Shown here: in pieces, positions 8,485 to 16,005 of the stretch
How the letters are laid out: each line of letters starts with the position of its first letter
Position numbering within the stretch: position 1 is the first letter of the stretch
Source of the DNA: Saccharibacillus sp. CPCC 101409
GTDB lineage: Bacteria; Bacillota; Bacilli; Paenibacillales; Paenibacillaceae
Assembly: GCF_030518235.1 (NCBI RefSeq)
Contig: NZ_JAULSA010000001.1
Location: 372,001-436,000, forward strand
Direction of reading: 5' to 3'
Length of the DNA: 64,000 nucleotides
Notes under the pieces: model-generated
What the model was told of the DNA's origin: nothing
Database searches by the model: none
What the model saw: the letters and a program-made list of their open reading frames with translations, nothing else
Translations under genes and position numbers: made by a program

Positions 8485-9186
8485 ATGAAAACAGAAAAAG
8501 CGCCGCAGGGGATATTCGCATCGGCCGAACTTTCCGACGAAGCGCTGGGCGGACTGGCGCTGGAAGAAGATCCGCTGTTCGGCCGGATTCCGCCTTCCGC
8601 TTACGCGTACTATGTCGCGTGTTCGCTGGAATTCGGGCGGGAAGCGGCGCGGCCGCTGCGAGGCCGTTCGCCGCGGGAGCTGCTGGAAGAAGAAGGCATC
8701 GAGATCCGCTTCGAAGCGCAGTCCGGCCAGATGTTCGGCTCCGCGCTGCGCGCGCAGATCGATTGGACGGGGCGGACGCCTTTTGTCACGGTATACCGCG
8801 ATTCGATGGACCGGCTGGCGGAAGCGGCGGCGGCGCTCGGCGCTTCGGCGCGCGGGCTGCGGACGCCGGACGATCTGGCGGCAGTCCATCTGGCGCACGA
8901 GTATTATCACTGGCTCGAATACCGGGCCGGCGACTTCACCGCGGACCGGCTGGAGAAGGTCGAAGCGCTGCGGCTGGGACCGATTCGCCGGCGGGCGGCG
9001 GTGCGGCAGAGCGGCGAGATCGCCGCGCACGCTTTTGCCAAAGAACTGCTCGGCCTTCCTTTTTTGCCGAACGTGCTCGACTATTTGTATCTGCTGCAAA
9101 GCGGTACGCTAAATAAAGAAGTTTTTACAGAAAAATTGGGAAAATGGACCGCGGCTTTATGCGGCCAGGACCGCCGTATGCTATAA
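8485..9186 (+). CDS. IrrE/ImmA-like zinc metallopeptidase domain protein
   Basis: 233 residues. The zinc motif HEYYH is at 138-142, and GEIAAHAFAKELLGLP at 177-192 supplies the usual third ligand (Glu178) of the COG2856 IrrE/ImmA zincins. No helix-turn-helix, signal peptide or membrane helix is seen, so it should be cytoplasmic. Family members cleave repressors or are used as sensors; a role inside a catabolic operon is unexpected. It starts 24 bp after the hydantoinase-like gene with GAGAGGAG ahead of the ATG. Its stop codon lies inside the promoter of the next gene, the RpiR regulator. Confidence 0.65.
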   Translation: MKTEKAPQGIFASAELSDEALGGLALEEDPLFGRIPPSAYAYYVACSLEFGREAARPLRGRSPRELLEEEGIEIRFEAQSGQMFGSALRAQIDWTGRTPFVTVYRDSMDRLAEAAAALGASARGLRTPDDLAAVHLAHEYYHWLEYRAGDFTADRLEKVEALRLGPIRRRAAVRQSGEIAAHAFAKELLGLPFLPNVLDYLYLLQSGTLNKEVFTEKLGKWTAALCGQDRRML

Positions 9187-9187
9187 T
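9179..9187 (+). promoter_or_regulatory. Extended -10 promoter of the rpiR-type gene
   Basis: TG-C-TATAAT at 9179-9187 is a perfect extended -10; no clear -35 is seen at 16-18 bp. It overlaps the stop codon of the zincin gene, so the regulator can be made independently of the cluster. Confidence 0.55.
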
Positions 9188-9284
9188 GGGTGAATCGTTT
9201 ACGGCAGAAAGGCAGTCCGCCCGCAGCCCGCTTGGGGCGGGTCCGGGTAAGGGCGCTTTTCGCGTTGTACAGGAGGACAAAACC

Positions 9285-10142
9285 ATGGTTTCCCAAGTAC
9301 CGGCGGTCATTGCCAAGATCATTTCGCAGCAGCAAAAGTATACGTACGGCGAAAATCAGATCGCCAATTTCGTCATCCACAACTCCGAATTCATTACCCG
9401 GCATACGATTACGGCGCTCGCTAATGAGATTGGCGTATCCGAGACGAGCATCAACCGTTTTTGCAAAAAAGTCGGTTTTAAAGGCTTCAACGATTTCAAG
9501 ATCGCGGTCGCGCAAGACTCGTTCTACCGTGAAATGCAGACGCGCAAAAAAGAACGCCGCGATATCGATCCGATCGACGCGCTGGCGCTCGATTACAACG
9601 AACTGATCGTCAATACGGCGGCCATGGTATCCGAGCCGGAGCTTTCCAAGCTGGCCGGGCAGCTCAAAGCGGCGCGCCGCATTCATATTTTCGGCATTTT
9701 CGATTCGTTTCTCGCGGCGGCCGCGCTGAAGAACCGGCTGTCGCTGCTCGGCATCCAGGCCGAAGCGGTGGGCGACAGCCGCGCGATGAAGATCGCGGCG
9801 GTGCACTGCGGCGAAGACGATCTGGTGATCGCGTTCACCCGCTCCGGCTCGACGGGCGAGATCATCGAAGCGATGACGGCGGCGCACGCCAACCGCGCGA
9901 TGACGGCCGCGATCACCTGCTACGAATCGTCGCCGGTGACGGAAACGGTGCAAACGAGCATTATCGTGCCCGACAAGATGTCGGTCAGCAGCAGCGCCAT
10001 GATGGCGAATCATATGACGTTTCTGTTCGTTATCGACGCGATGATGAGCCTGCTGATCGCTTCGGACAAAGCGTATCTCAAGACCAAGCTCGACAGCGAA
10101 GGCCTGCTGACGGGGCGGCCGACGGTGCGCGATTATTATTAA
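9285..10142 (+). CDS. RpiR/MurR-family transcriptional regulator with SIS domain
   Basis: 285 residues. The N-terminal HTH_6 region (residues 1-75) includes EIGVSETSINRFCKKVGFKGF. A SIS sugar-phosphate-isomerase fold spans about 110-250 and includes HIFGIFDSFLAA and AFTRSGSTGEIIEA. Such proteins sense a phosphosugar or small metabolite and control adjacent catabolic genes. ATG 9285 is chosen because AGGAGG sits 8 nt upstream; the longer in-frame extension to 9144 would run through the promoter. Its position at the end of the cluster makes it the likely local regulator. Confidence 0.9.
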   Translation: MVSQVPAVIAKIISQQQKYTYGENQIANFVIHNSEFITRHTITALANEIGVSETSINRFCKKVGFKGFNDFKIAVAQDSFYREMQTRKKERRDIDPIDALALDYNELIVNTAAMVSEPELSKLAGQLKAARRIHIFGIFDSFLAAAALKNRLSLLGIQAEAVGDSRAMKIAAVHCGEDDLVIAFTRSGSTGEIIEAMTAAHANRAMTAAITCYESSPVTETVQTSIIVPDKMSVSSSAMMANHMTFLFVIDAMMSLLIASDKAYLKTKLDSEGLLTGRPTVRDYY

Positions 10143-10178
10143 GCGGCTTCCGTTCGTATTTGAGCAGCGAAGCAAGAA

Positions 10179-10207
10179 AAAGACGCCGACGGGAAATCGG
10201 CGTCTTT
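10179..10207. terminator. Bidirectional intrinsic terminator
   Basis: AAAGACGCCGA pairs perfectly with TCGGCGTCTTT around a 7-nt loop, between convergent rpiR-type and hydrolase genes. Confidence 0.85.
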
Positions 10208-10217
10208 GATTTGTTTT

Positions 10218-11411
10218 CTAAATCCCGCTTCCGTATTTGTTGAACCAGCGCAGAGTAAGCTGGCTCAGCATTTCATAACCGACGCCGTTCGGATAGACCG
10301 TATTTGTGGCATGGTCGGCAAAAGGGAGTTTGATATATTCGGTATCGATGCCCGCTGCTTTCAGCTGCTTGTAATAATCTTCCACAATCGAAGGAGGAAC
10401 AATATGATCGTGAGCCCCGCCCAAAATAAAAGTGGGAGGCGTTTTGGACGAGATCGTTTCAAACGAAGAAACGGAATTGAAAACTTCCGGATTGTTTATG
10501 CCGTCTTTGCCCAAATAACTTGTAACCAGGGTATATAAATTTTGCTTAAAAACAGGCAGCTTTGTCGTTTCGTAAAGAGCTTTAGGATTGACCGCGGGAA
10601 CCGCAACGGAAACGGCTTTGACTGTAGGCACCTTTTCGTTGAGTTCTTTTTCGATCGTTCCGTCGTTGATTCGATTCGCCGTGTTGGTGACCAGCTGCCC
10701 TCCCGCCGATTCTCCGAACATATAAAAGCGATCCAAATCCATTTGATAATCAGCAGCATGAGTGTTGATCCAGCTTAACGCCTCGTTAATTTGCTTTGGC
10801 GCAATATCCCAGGTCGCTTTGGTCGCAGTGGCAAGCGAGTAGCTGATACTGATGGCGACATACCCCGCATTTGCAAATTCCTTTAAGAAAGAAGACGCAT
10901 TGTGCCGATCTCCGGTTGTCCACCCGCCTCCATGTATATATAAAATAACGGGATGACCGGCTGCGCTTGTACTGTTCGGCGTATAAACGGTCAGTTCCTT
11001 CGGCCCGTCCACATTGCTGTACACGAAGTCGCCGGTTTGAATGTCGTCATACGTTAACGGCGGACTGATTCCGGTTAACTTCGTCAAACTGATGTTAACA
11101 TCGTGCTTTCTGGCCGTCATATATTGGGATAAGTTAATACTGAAAAAACCGATCACCAGTACCAGGCCGAGCGCCGTGCATATTTTCAAGACCGTTCCGC
11201 CCAGCTTTTTGAAAGCGAATGCGCTTATAGCAAAAAGCAGGATGCTTACCCAGATAAAAGTAGTGGCTCGCAAAACAAGCTCGAAAAGCAAGTTTCCCAC
11301 GCTTACATAAGGAACAAAAGGAAAAAGAGTCCCCGATAAGATAAATAAAAAACCTAAAATAAAGATAACCAGAACCGATTTCAAAAGAAATGCAAATACT
11401 TTATTGACCAT
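10218..11411 (-). CDS. Membrane-anchored alpha/beta hydrolase (HSL/carboxylesterase type)
   Basis: 397 residues. Three hydrophobic segments lie in the first 100 residues, then an alpha/beta-hydrolase domain with the oxyanion motif HGGGW, nucleophile elbow GESAGG, a late Asp in GGAHDH and a His in FADHAT. This is a complete triad of the hormone-sensitive-lipase/esterase group. The catalytic domain follows an odd number of helices and so probably faces outward. Substrate is unknown. AAGGGGG precedes the ATG. The gene is clearly richer in A/T than its neighbours and has its own promoter, which hints at more recent acquisition. Confidence 0.85.
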   Translation of the reverse strand: MVNKVFAFLLKSVLVIFILGFLFILSGTLFPFVPYVSVGNLLFELVLRATTFIWVSILLFAISAFAFKKLGGTVLKICTALGLVLVIGFFSINLSQYMTARKHDVNISLTKLTGISPPLTYDDIQTGDFVYSNVDGPKELTVYTPNSTSAAGHPVILYIHGGGWTTGDRHNASSFLKEFANAGYVAISISYSLATATKATWDIAPKQINEALSWINTHAADYQMDLDRFYMFGESAGGQLVTNTANRINDGTIEKELNEKVPTVKAVSVAVPAVNPKALYETTKLPVFKQNLYTLVTSYLGKDGINNPEVFNSVSSFETISSKTPPTFILGGAHDHIVPPSIVEDYYKQLKAAGIDTEYIKLPFADHATNTVYPNGVGYEMLSQLTLRWFNKYGSGI

Positions 11412-11485
11412 GCTTCCCCCTTCGAGCTTTTGAATGGATAGACTGCGCTCCCTTTAATGTCGATCGTTAAGAATCAAATATTTGA

Positions 11486-11514
11486 ATGATACATGAATTA
11501 TGCCGGTTTTTCAA
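11486..11514 (-). promoter_or_regulatory. Sigma-A promoter of the membrane hydrolase
   Basis: Read on the minus strand: TTGAAA, a 17-bp spacer and TATCAT, about 75 bp upstream of the ATG. Confidence 0.6.
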
Positions 11515-11544
11515 GATTTGTCGTCTTCTGACTCGCGCTTCGCT

Positions 11545-13212
11545 TCAGGCGGAGCGAACTTCCGCTTCGGGGGAAGGAAGGGAGTTCGCGGAGGAATTAT
11601 CCGTGAGCGGCTCAGATAGAGCGGGCGAAGCGGGAGGGAAGAGAAGGGAGTCGGTGTTCTCCTCGCTGTCGCCGATACGGGTGATAACGGATTGCAGTTC
11701 GTCGACGGCGCCGCTAAGCAGCACGGCGACGCGGGAAGTCTGCATGCTGAATTCGAGCTGGGAGCCGGCGAGGGAAGAAGCTTCGCTGCAGCTGCCGGTG
11801 AATTCTTCGGCGATCCGCGCGATTTTGTGCACGGAATCGTGGGTATCTTTGGACGCGGTCAGCGCCTGGCTGCCGGAGTAGAGGATCAGGTCCAGGCTGA
11901 TCTCGACCTGAGACGCGTAGTCCAGGATCATCTGGAACGAATTCTCGGTCTCGTTGGCGGCGCGGATGCCTTGGCCCAGTTCTTCGTTGACTTTTTTCAT
12001 CGCGGACGCGGAAAGCTTGGTTTCTTCGTTCATCTGATCCAGGAAAGCGCCGATGGTGCCGGCGGAATCGTCGGACTGGGCGGCGAGCTTCTGGATCTCG
12101 GCCGCGACGACGCCGAAGCCTTTGCCCGATTCGCCCGCGCGCGCCGCTTCGATCGAAGCGTTCAGCGCCAGCAGATTGGTCTGGGAAGCCACTTCGCGAA
12201 TATAGCCAGTAATGCGGCCGATGCCTTCCGAATGTCGGATCAGCGTATCGATATGTTCGGCCTGCTGGCGCACGGTGTTCTCGAGCGAAGCGAGCTTGCT
12301 CATCAGGTCGGTCATATTGTGATTGCCCTGCTCGGCGAAGCGGGACGTTTCGACCGAACGGTCCAGCACTTCTTTGGTCGCTTCGACGATATCGCTCAGG
12401 TCGCTGTCCACTTCGCCGATTGTATATCGGGCGATATCGGACTGCTGCTTCTGGGCCAGCGAGCCGCTGTAGATCGAATCGACCTGCGCGGTGATCGCGC
12501 TGCTGGATTCGGCGGACAGACGCGCCTGGGTATTCAATTCGCCGGTCTGCACGCCCAGTTCTCCCGAAGTGGCGCTCAGACGGTCGATAATCTCGGCGAC
12601 CAACTGCTGTCGCTGGCCGTCTTTTTGCGCGTTGGCTTTGGCGAGCGAAACGCGGTTGAAGCGGATCTGGACGATGACCGCCAGCGAAGTGCAGATCAGG
12701 AAGAAAGCATGGATCGCGATCATGGCGACCGGATAGGACGAAGCGCCGAAGACGAGCTCGGTCAGGAAAAAGTAGCCCACGATATGCTGCGCGGCGAAGA
12801 TCAGCGTCGATATCACCACCAGCGTAATATTTTCATAGAAGCACAAGATGGCAATCACCATAAAGATCGAGAAGTGGAATTCCGTGCTGCTGCCGCTTCC
12901 GGCCACCAGCGAGATACTGGAGAACGTCAGCGCGAGCGTGACGAGCAGCGGGATGGAGCGGTGGGCCCGGTCGCGCATAAACAAAGCGCCCGCGCCGAGC
13001 AGCGCAAGGATCGGAAGCGCGAGCAGAATATTCAGCCCCAGCAGAGTGCCGCCCGCAGCGCGGGAGACCGAGGCGTGTCCCGACATGTCCATGCCGGACA
13101 TGGACATCGAGTCGAACAGCGCCAGTTTGCGTCCTGCGATATGAATCAATACGGATAACAGCACGGTGCCCAGCGAGAGCAGCAGCATCAATTTGTTTTT
13201 TTGTTGGATCAA
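11545..13212 (-). CDS. Methyl-accepting chemotaxis protein with 6-TM sensor region
   Basis: 555 residues. About six membrane helices fill residues 1-190 in place of the usual two-helix, Cache-type sensor. There is no obvious HAMP domain. The cytoplasmic signalling hairpin contains the conserved tip [20 protein letters not shown]. The domain couples to CheA/CheW to steer the flagellar motor. The first outer loop carries the Met-rich run [12 protein letters not shown] (residues 35-46), which resembles soft-metal-binding sequences. The C-terminal 50 residues are Ser/Pro/Glu-rich. It starts 8 nt after GGAGGG. No che genes are adjacent. Confidence 0.9.
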   Translation of the reverse strand: MIQQKNKLMLLLSLGTVLLSVLIHIAGRKLALFDSMSMSGMDMSGHASVSRAAGGTLLGLNILLALPILALLGAGALFMRDRAHRSIPLLVTLALTFSSISLVAGSGSSTEFHFSIFMVIAILCFYENITLVVISTLIFAAQHIVGYFFLTELVFGASSYPVAMIAIHAFFLICTSLAVIVQIRFNRVSLAKANAQKDGQRQQLVAEIIDRLSATSGELGVQTGELNTQARLSAESSSAITAQVDSIYSGSLAQKQQSDIARYTIGEVDSDLSDIVEATKEVLDRSVETSRFAEQGNHNMTDLMSKLASLENTVRQQAEHIDTLIRHSEGIGRITGYIREVASQTNLLALNASIEAARAGESGKGFGVVAAEIQKLAAQSDDSAGTIGAFLDQMNEETKLSASAMKKVNEELGQGIRAANETENSFQMILDYASQVEISLDLILYSGSQALTASKDTHDSVHKIARIAEEFTGSCSEASSLAGSQLEFSMQTSRVAVLLSGAVDELQSVITRIGDSEENTDSLLFPPASPALSEPLTDNSSANSLPSPEAEVRSA

Positions 13213-13405
13213 AAATGAACCCTCCGTTTCCGGTCGTTGGAATTATTTTTATTTTACTTCCATACAATTCCATTGGGAATGACTAATCGGAGCGAAAGGC
13301 GTAGTAAAAACGAGCCATTTTTTTGGAAGTTCCCATACTGCAAGCAGCCGGAAAAAGAAGCGAAGACAGCGCCGGGCCGCGTAAAAACGCGGTGAATCAA
13401 ACCGG

Positions 13406-13479
13406 AAAAGCCCGCTTCGCCGTAAAGCGGCAGCGGCCTGGAGGCCGCCGCGGCGCGCTTTAGCGGGATGCGGGCTTTT
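13406..13479 (-). terminator. Branched terminator downstream of the CxxCC gene
   Basis: AAAAGCCCGC pairs with GCGGGCTTTT across a loop that can itself fold into GC-rich hairpins. On the minus strand it follows the stop of the gene at 13501. The remainder of 13213-13500 shows nothing further. Confidence 0.6.
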
Positions 13480-13500
13480 CATAATAGTTCTTGCGTCTTA

Positions 13501-13788
13501 TTATACTCGGTATCCGGCTTCCGGCGCGGTTTCGCGCTCCAGCCATTCCAGGTAAGCGAAAGCTTCGGCGGCGGAACTGCCGCACATTTCGGGCGACGGA
13601 GGCAGACCGCCGCAGACGGCGGGACGATCCGGGCTGCCGAACAGCCTGCAGCGTTTGCGCTCGTCGAGCTGCACGCAGGGCACGCCCGCGGGCTTGCCGC
13701 CGGGCATGCCGGGAATCGCCGAAGCGATCGAGACGGCCGTGCAGCAGGCGCCGCAGTCCGGCCGGCATTCGAATTCGGTGTGGGTCAT
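13501..13788 (-). CDS. YkgJ-family cysteine cluster protein (zinc/iron-binding)
   Basis: 95 residues with the CGACC motif near the N-terminus (Cys12, 15, 16) and four further cysteines, [13 protein letters not shown] and CGG...MCG. This is the pattern of the CxxCxxCC/YkgJ family, small cytoplasmic proteins that bind Zn or an Fe-S cluster and whose role is unknown. AAGGAGA lies 7 nt ahead of the ATG. It is separated by only 18 bp from the cyclophilin gene upstream and is probably co-transcribed with it. Confidence 0.85.
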   Translation of the reverse strand: MTHTEFECRPDCGACCTAVSIASAIPGMPGGKPAGVPCVQLDERKRCRLFGSPDRPAVCGGLPPSPEMCGSSAAEAFAYLEWLERETAPEAGYRV

Positions 13789-13806
13789 CGTTTGGGTCTC
13801 CTTGCG

Positions 13807-14499
13807 CTACTGGACTTTCTCCGGTTCCGGGTACGTTTCGCCGAATGTGTCGACCGTCACCTTTGTCATCGTGACGCCTTCGTTTGAAGCCGGCTTGCCT
13901 TTGTCGTTGGTCGGCAGCGCCGCGATGGCTTCCACGACGTCCATGCCTTCGGTCAGCTTGCCGAACGCGGCGTATTCGTTGTCCAGACTCGGCTGGTCGG
14001 CCAGCATGATAAAGAACTGGGAACCGGCCGTATCCGGCTCCGGCGTCCGCGCCATCGAAAGCACGCCTTCCGTATGTTTCAGCGTGTTGTCGAAGCCGTT
14101 GGAAGAAAACTCGCCTTTGATCTCATAACCCGGACCGCCTCCGCCCGTGCCTTCCGGATCGCCGCCCTGGATTACGAAGCCGGGAACGATGCGGTGGAAG
14201 GTCAGGCCGTCATAGAAACCTTTGTTAATCAACGAAATAAAGTTATCGACCGTATTCGGCGCGACCTCCGGATACAGCTCCAGCTTGATGATGCCGCCGT
14301 TGTCCATTTCGATCGTCACGATCGGATTCTGCTCGCCGTTCGTCGTCGTTTCGCCCGGCGTCGTTTGTTCTTCGTTCGCCGGCGGATTCTCCGCTTCGCT
14401 TTGCGGCTTTGCGGAACCGCATGCGGCCAGCAGGATCAGCGTCAGTGTCAGGAGCATGGCCAGCGCCGCTTTACGCCCGGCTCGCCCGTTTCTGTACAT
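13807..14499 (-). CDS. Peptidyl-prolyl cis-trans isomerase, cyclophilin-type lipoprotein
   Basis: 230 residues. It has a lipoprotein signal (lipobox LLAAC, Cys about 27), then a Glu/Thr/Asn-rich linker (30-60) and a cyclophilin domain with FHRIVPGFVIQGGDPEGTG and SQFFIML. It should assist proline isomerisation during folding of exported proteins on the outer face of the membrane. The ATG at 14499 is chosen because GAGGGGG lies just upstream and the signal peptide starts there; the open frame continues 24 codons further up without signal character. It is divergent from the AIM24-family gene. Confidence 0.92.
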   Translation of the reverse strand: MYRNGRAGRKAALAMLLTLTLILLAACGSAKPQSEAENPPANEEQTTPGETTTNGEQNPIVTIEMDNGGIIKLELYPEVAPNTVDNFISLINKGFYDGLTFHRIVPGFVIQGGDPEGTGGGGPGYEIKGEFSSNGFDNTLKHTEGVLSMARTPEPDTAGSQFFIMLADQPSLDNEYAAFGKLTEGMDVVEAIAALPTNDKGKPASNEGVTMTKVTVDTFGETYPEPEKVQ

Positions 14500-14542
14500 G
14501 GTGTTGCCCCCTCGGTTGTATATGTTGGAGATGCTGCATCTG

Positions 14543-14551
14543 ATTATAGCA
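14543..14551 (-). promoter_or_regulatory. Extended -10 promoter of the cyclophilin gene
   Basis: On the minus strand TG-C-TATAAT, about 45 bp upstream of the ATG. The -35 region at 17 bp is poor, which fits an extended -10 promoter. Confidence 0.55.
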
Positions 14552-14622
14552 CAGCGGGCGCGGAACTCCATTGCGCGGACCGGAAAATCTATTTAAGATG
14601 GAGGGGAGAGGGGGCAATCGAA

Positions 14623-15306
14623 ATGGAATATCAAATTTTGCACCAGGGCGCGTTCCCGCTGCTTCAGGTGCAGCTTGGCCCGAACGAAAGCATCAAAGCG
14701 GAATCGGGAGCAATGGTGTCCATGTCGCCGAATATCGAACTCAAAGGCACGATGGAAGGCGGTATTATGCGCGGCCTCGGACGCATGCTCAGCGGCGAGT
14801 CCTTCTTCTTCCAGGAGCTGCTGTCGGTCGGACGCTACGGCGAAGCGACGCTTGCGCCGGCCGGTCCGGGCGGAATCGAAGCGGTGGAACTGGACGGATC
14901 GTACCGCCTGATGGTCCAAAAAGACGGCTTCCTGGCCGCGACGGCGGGCATCGACGTGAACACGCGCATGCAGAACCTGTCCAAAGGCCTGATGTCCGGC
15001 GAAGGTTTCTTTATCGTGGAAATCAGCGGCAAAGGAACCGTGTTCCTGTCGTCGTACGGCGCGATTCACGCGATCAACCTGGAAGCCGGGCAGGAAGTGG
15101 TCGTCGATAACGGACACCTCGTCGCCTGGCCCGACTACATGAATTACAGCATCGAGAAAGCCTCCAAAGGCTGGGTATCGAGCTTTACCAGCGGCGAAGG
15201 CCTGGTCTGCCGCTTCCGCGGCGAAGGCGTCGTGCTGATCCAGACCCGCAACCCGCGTTCGTTCGCGGAGTGGCTCAAGCCTTACCTGCCGGTCAGCCGG
15301 GGCTGA
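14623..15306 (+). CDS. TIGR00266/AIM24-family protein
   Basis: 227 residues. The sequence has the glycine-rich beta-repeat layout of the AIM24/TIGR00266 family: SGAMVSMSPNIELKG, GESFFFQELLS, GEGFFIVEISGKGTVFLSSYG and a C-terminal RNPRSFAEWLKPYLP. Bacterial members are cytoplasmic beta-barrel proteins of unknown biochemical role. ATG 14623 is chosen because AGAGGGGG is 8 nt upstream. The gene stands alone, divergent from the cyclophilin lipoprotein. Confidence 0.88.
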   Translation: MEYQILHQGAFPLLQVQLGPNESIKAESGAMVSMSPNIELKGTMEGGIMRGLGRMLSGESFFFQELLSVGRYGEATLAPAGPGGIEAVELDGSYRLMVQKDGFLAATAGIDVNTRMQNLSKGLMSGEGFFIVEISGKGTVFLSSYGAIHAINLEAGQEVVVDNGHLVAWPDYMNYSIEKASKGWVSSFTSGEGLVCRFRGEGVVLIQTRNPRSFAEWLKPYLPVSRG

Positions 15307-15340
15307 TCCCCGCGCCCGCCCGCTCCCGCAGGGCGTTTCG

Positions 15341-15726
15341 ATAAAAAGGCAGTCCGCCATACGGCGGACTGAGGCTGTCGAGAAACGATTCGATGTGAAA
15401 ATAATAGGCAGGTTCGATTCGAACGAAAAGTCAGAGAAGAGACTGGAAAATAAAGCAGGCTGCGGGACGAATCTAAAATAGAGGCCTATAACACCTTATT
15501 TAGGCTTCGTTTTTCGTTTTCGGACAAATAACTGCACTCATACATCTATCTCGAACTTTTTCGCTTCGATTCAGACTTTCGCGTCCAAATAGTTGCACCT
15601 GTGTCGCTATTTGAAGAAATTGAAGACTTTTGGCTGAAATAAGTGTACCTGTGCACCTATTTTGGTTTTGAGACCAGAGCCCGCATTCTCGACACTCCGA
15701 GTCCGCCACCCGGCGGACTTTTTTTT
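15341..15726. repeat. MITE-like element with inverted terminator arms around family B repeat units
   Basis: The left arm has AGTCCGCC-4nt-GGCGGACT followed 5 nt later by TGTCGAGAA (15351-15384). The right arm is the inverse: TTCTCGACA, 5 nt, AGTCCGCC-4nt-GGCGGACT then T8 (15686-15726). Between them are three degenerate units beginning AAATARNTGYACC at 15526, 15587 and 15637, each able to fold on a closing CTATTT. The rest of the gap 15307-16005 holds no ORF I can support. The T8 end would terminate plus-strand transcripts and the A-run on the left would terminate minus-strand ones. Confidence 0.55.
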
Positions 15727-16005
15727 ATTGAAACGGCGCAAATCAAACAACGATTTGGAAGATCCAGCCTTTTTATGAATATAGCAGCGGTCATTGTCAC
15801 TTTTTCGTTGCCTGAACGTAACTTCTCGCCGCAAACGCGATGATAAGATAAAATCGCGGCCGGGAAGCGTTCCGGACGCAGCGTGCCGGGATGATCGGTC
15901 GATAGGAAGAAGCGCTGCAACAAAGAGCAAAGACAACAGTCGACAAGGCGGGAATTCGCGGAAAGTCGTGCATACACAATCGGTAAATGCGAGAGGAGAA
16001 TCGGG

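Noticed and set aside
4972-9099. 1375-codon minus-strand open frame
   Set aside because: It lies antisense to the permease, hydantoinase-like and zincin genes, is extremely Arg/His/Gln-rich and arises from GC-biased third positions of the real genes.
15410-15425. GGTTCGATTCGAAC, reminiscent of a tRNA T-arm
   Set aside because: It is a simple palindrome; no acceptor stem, anticodon arm or D-arm can be drawn around it, and no tRNA gene was found in the window.
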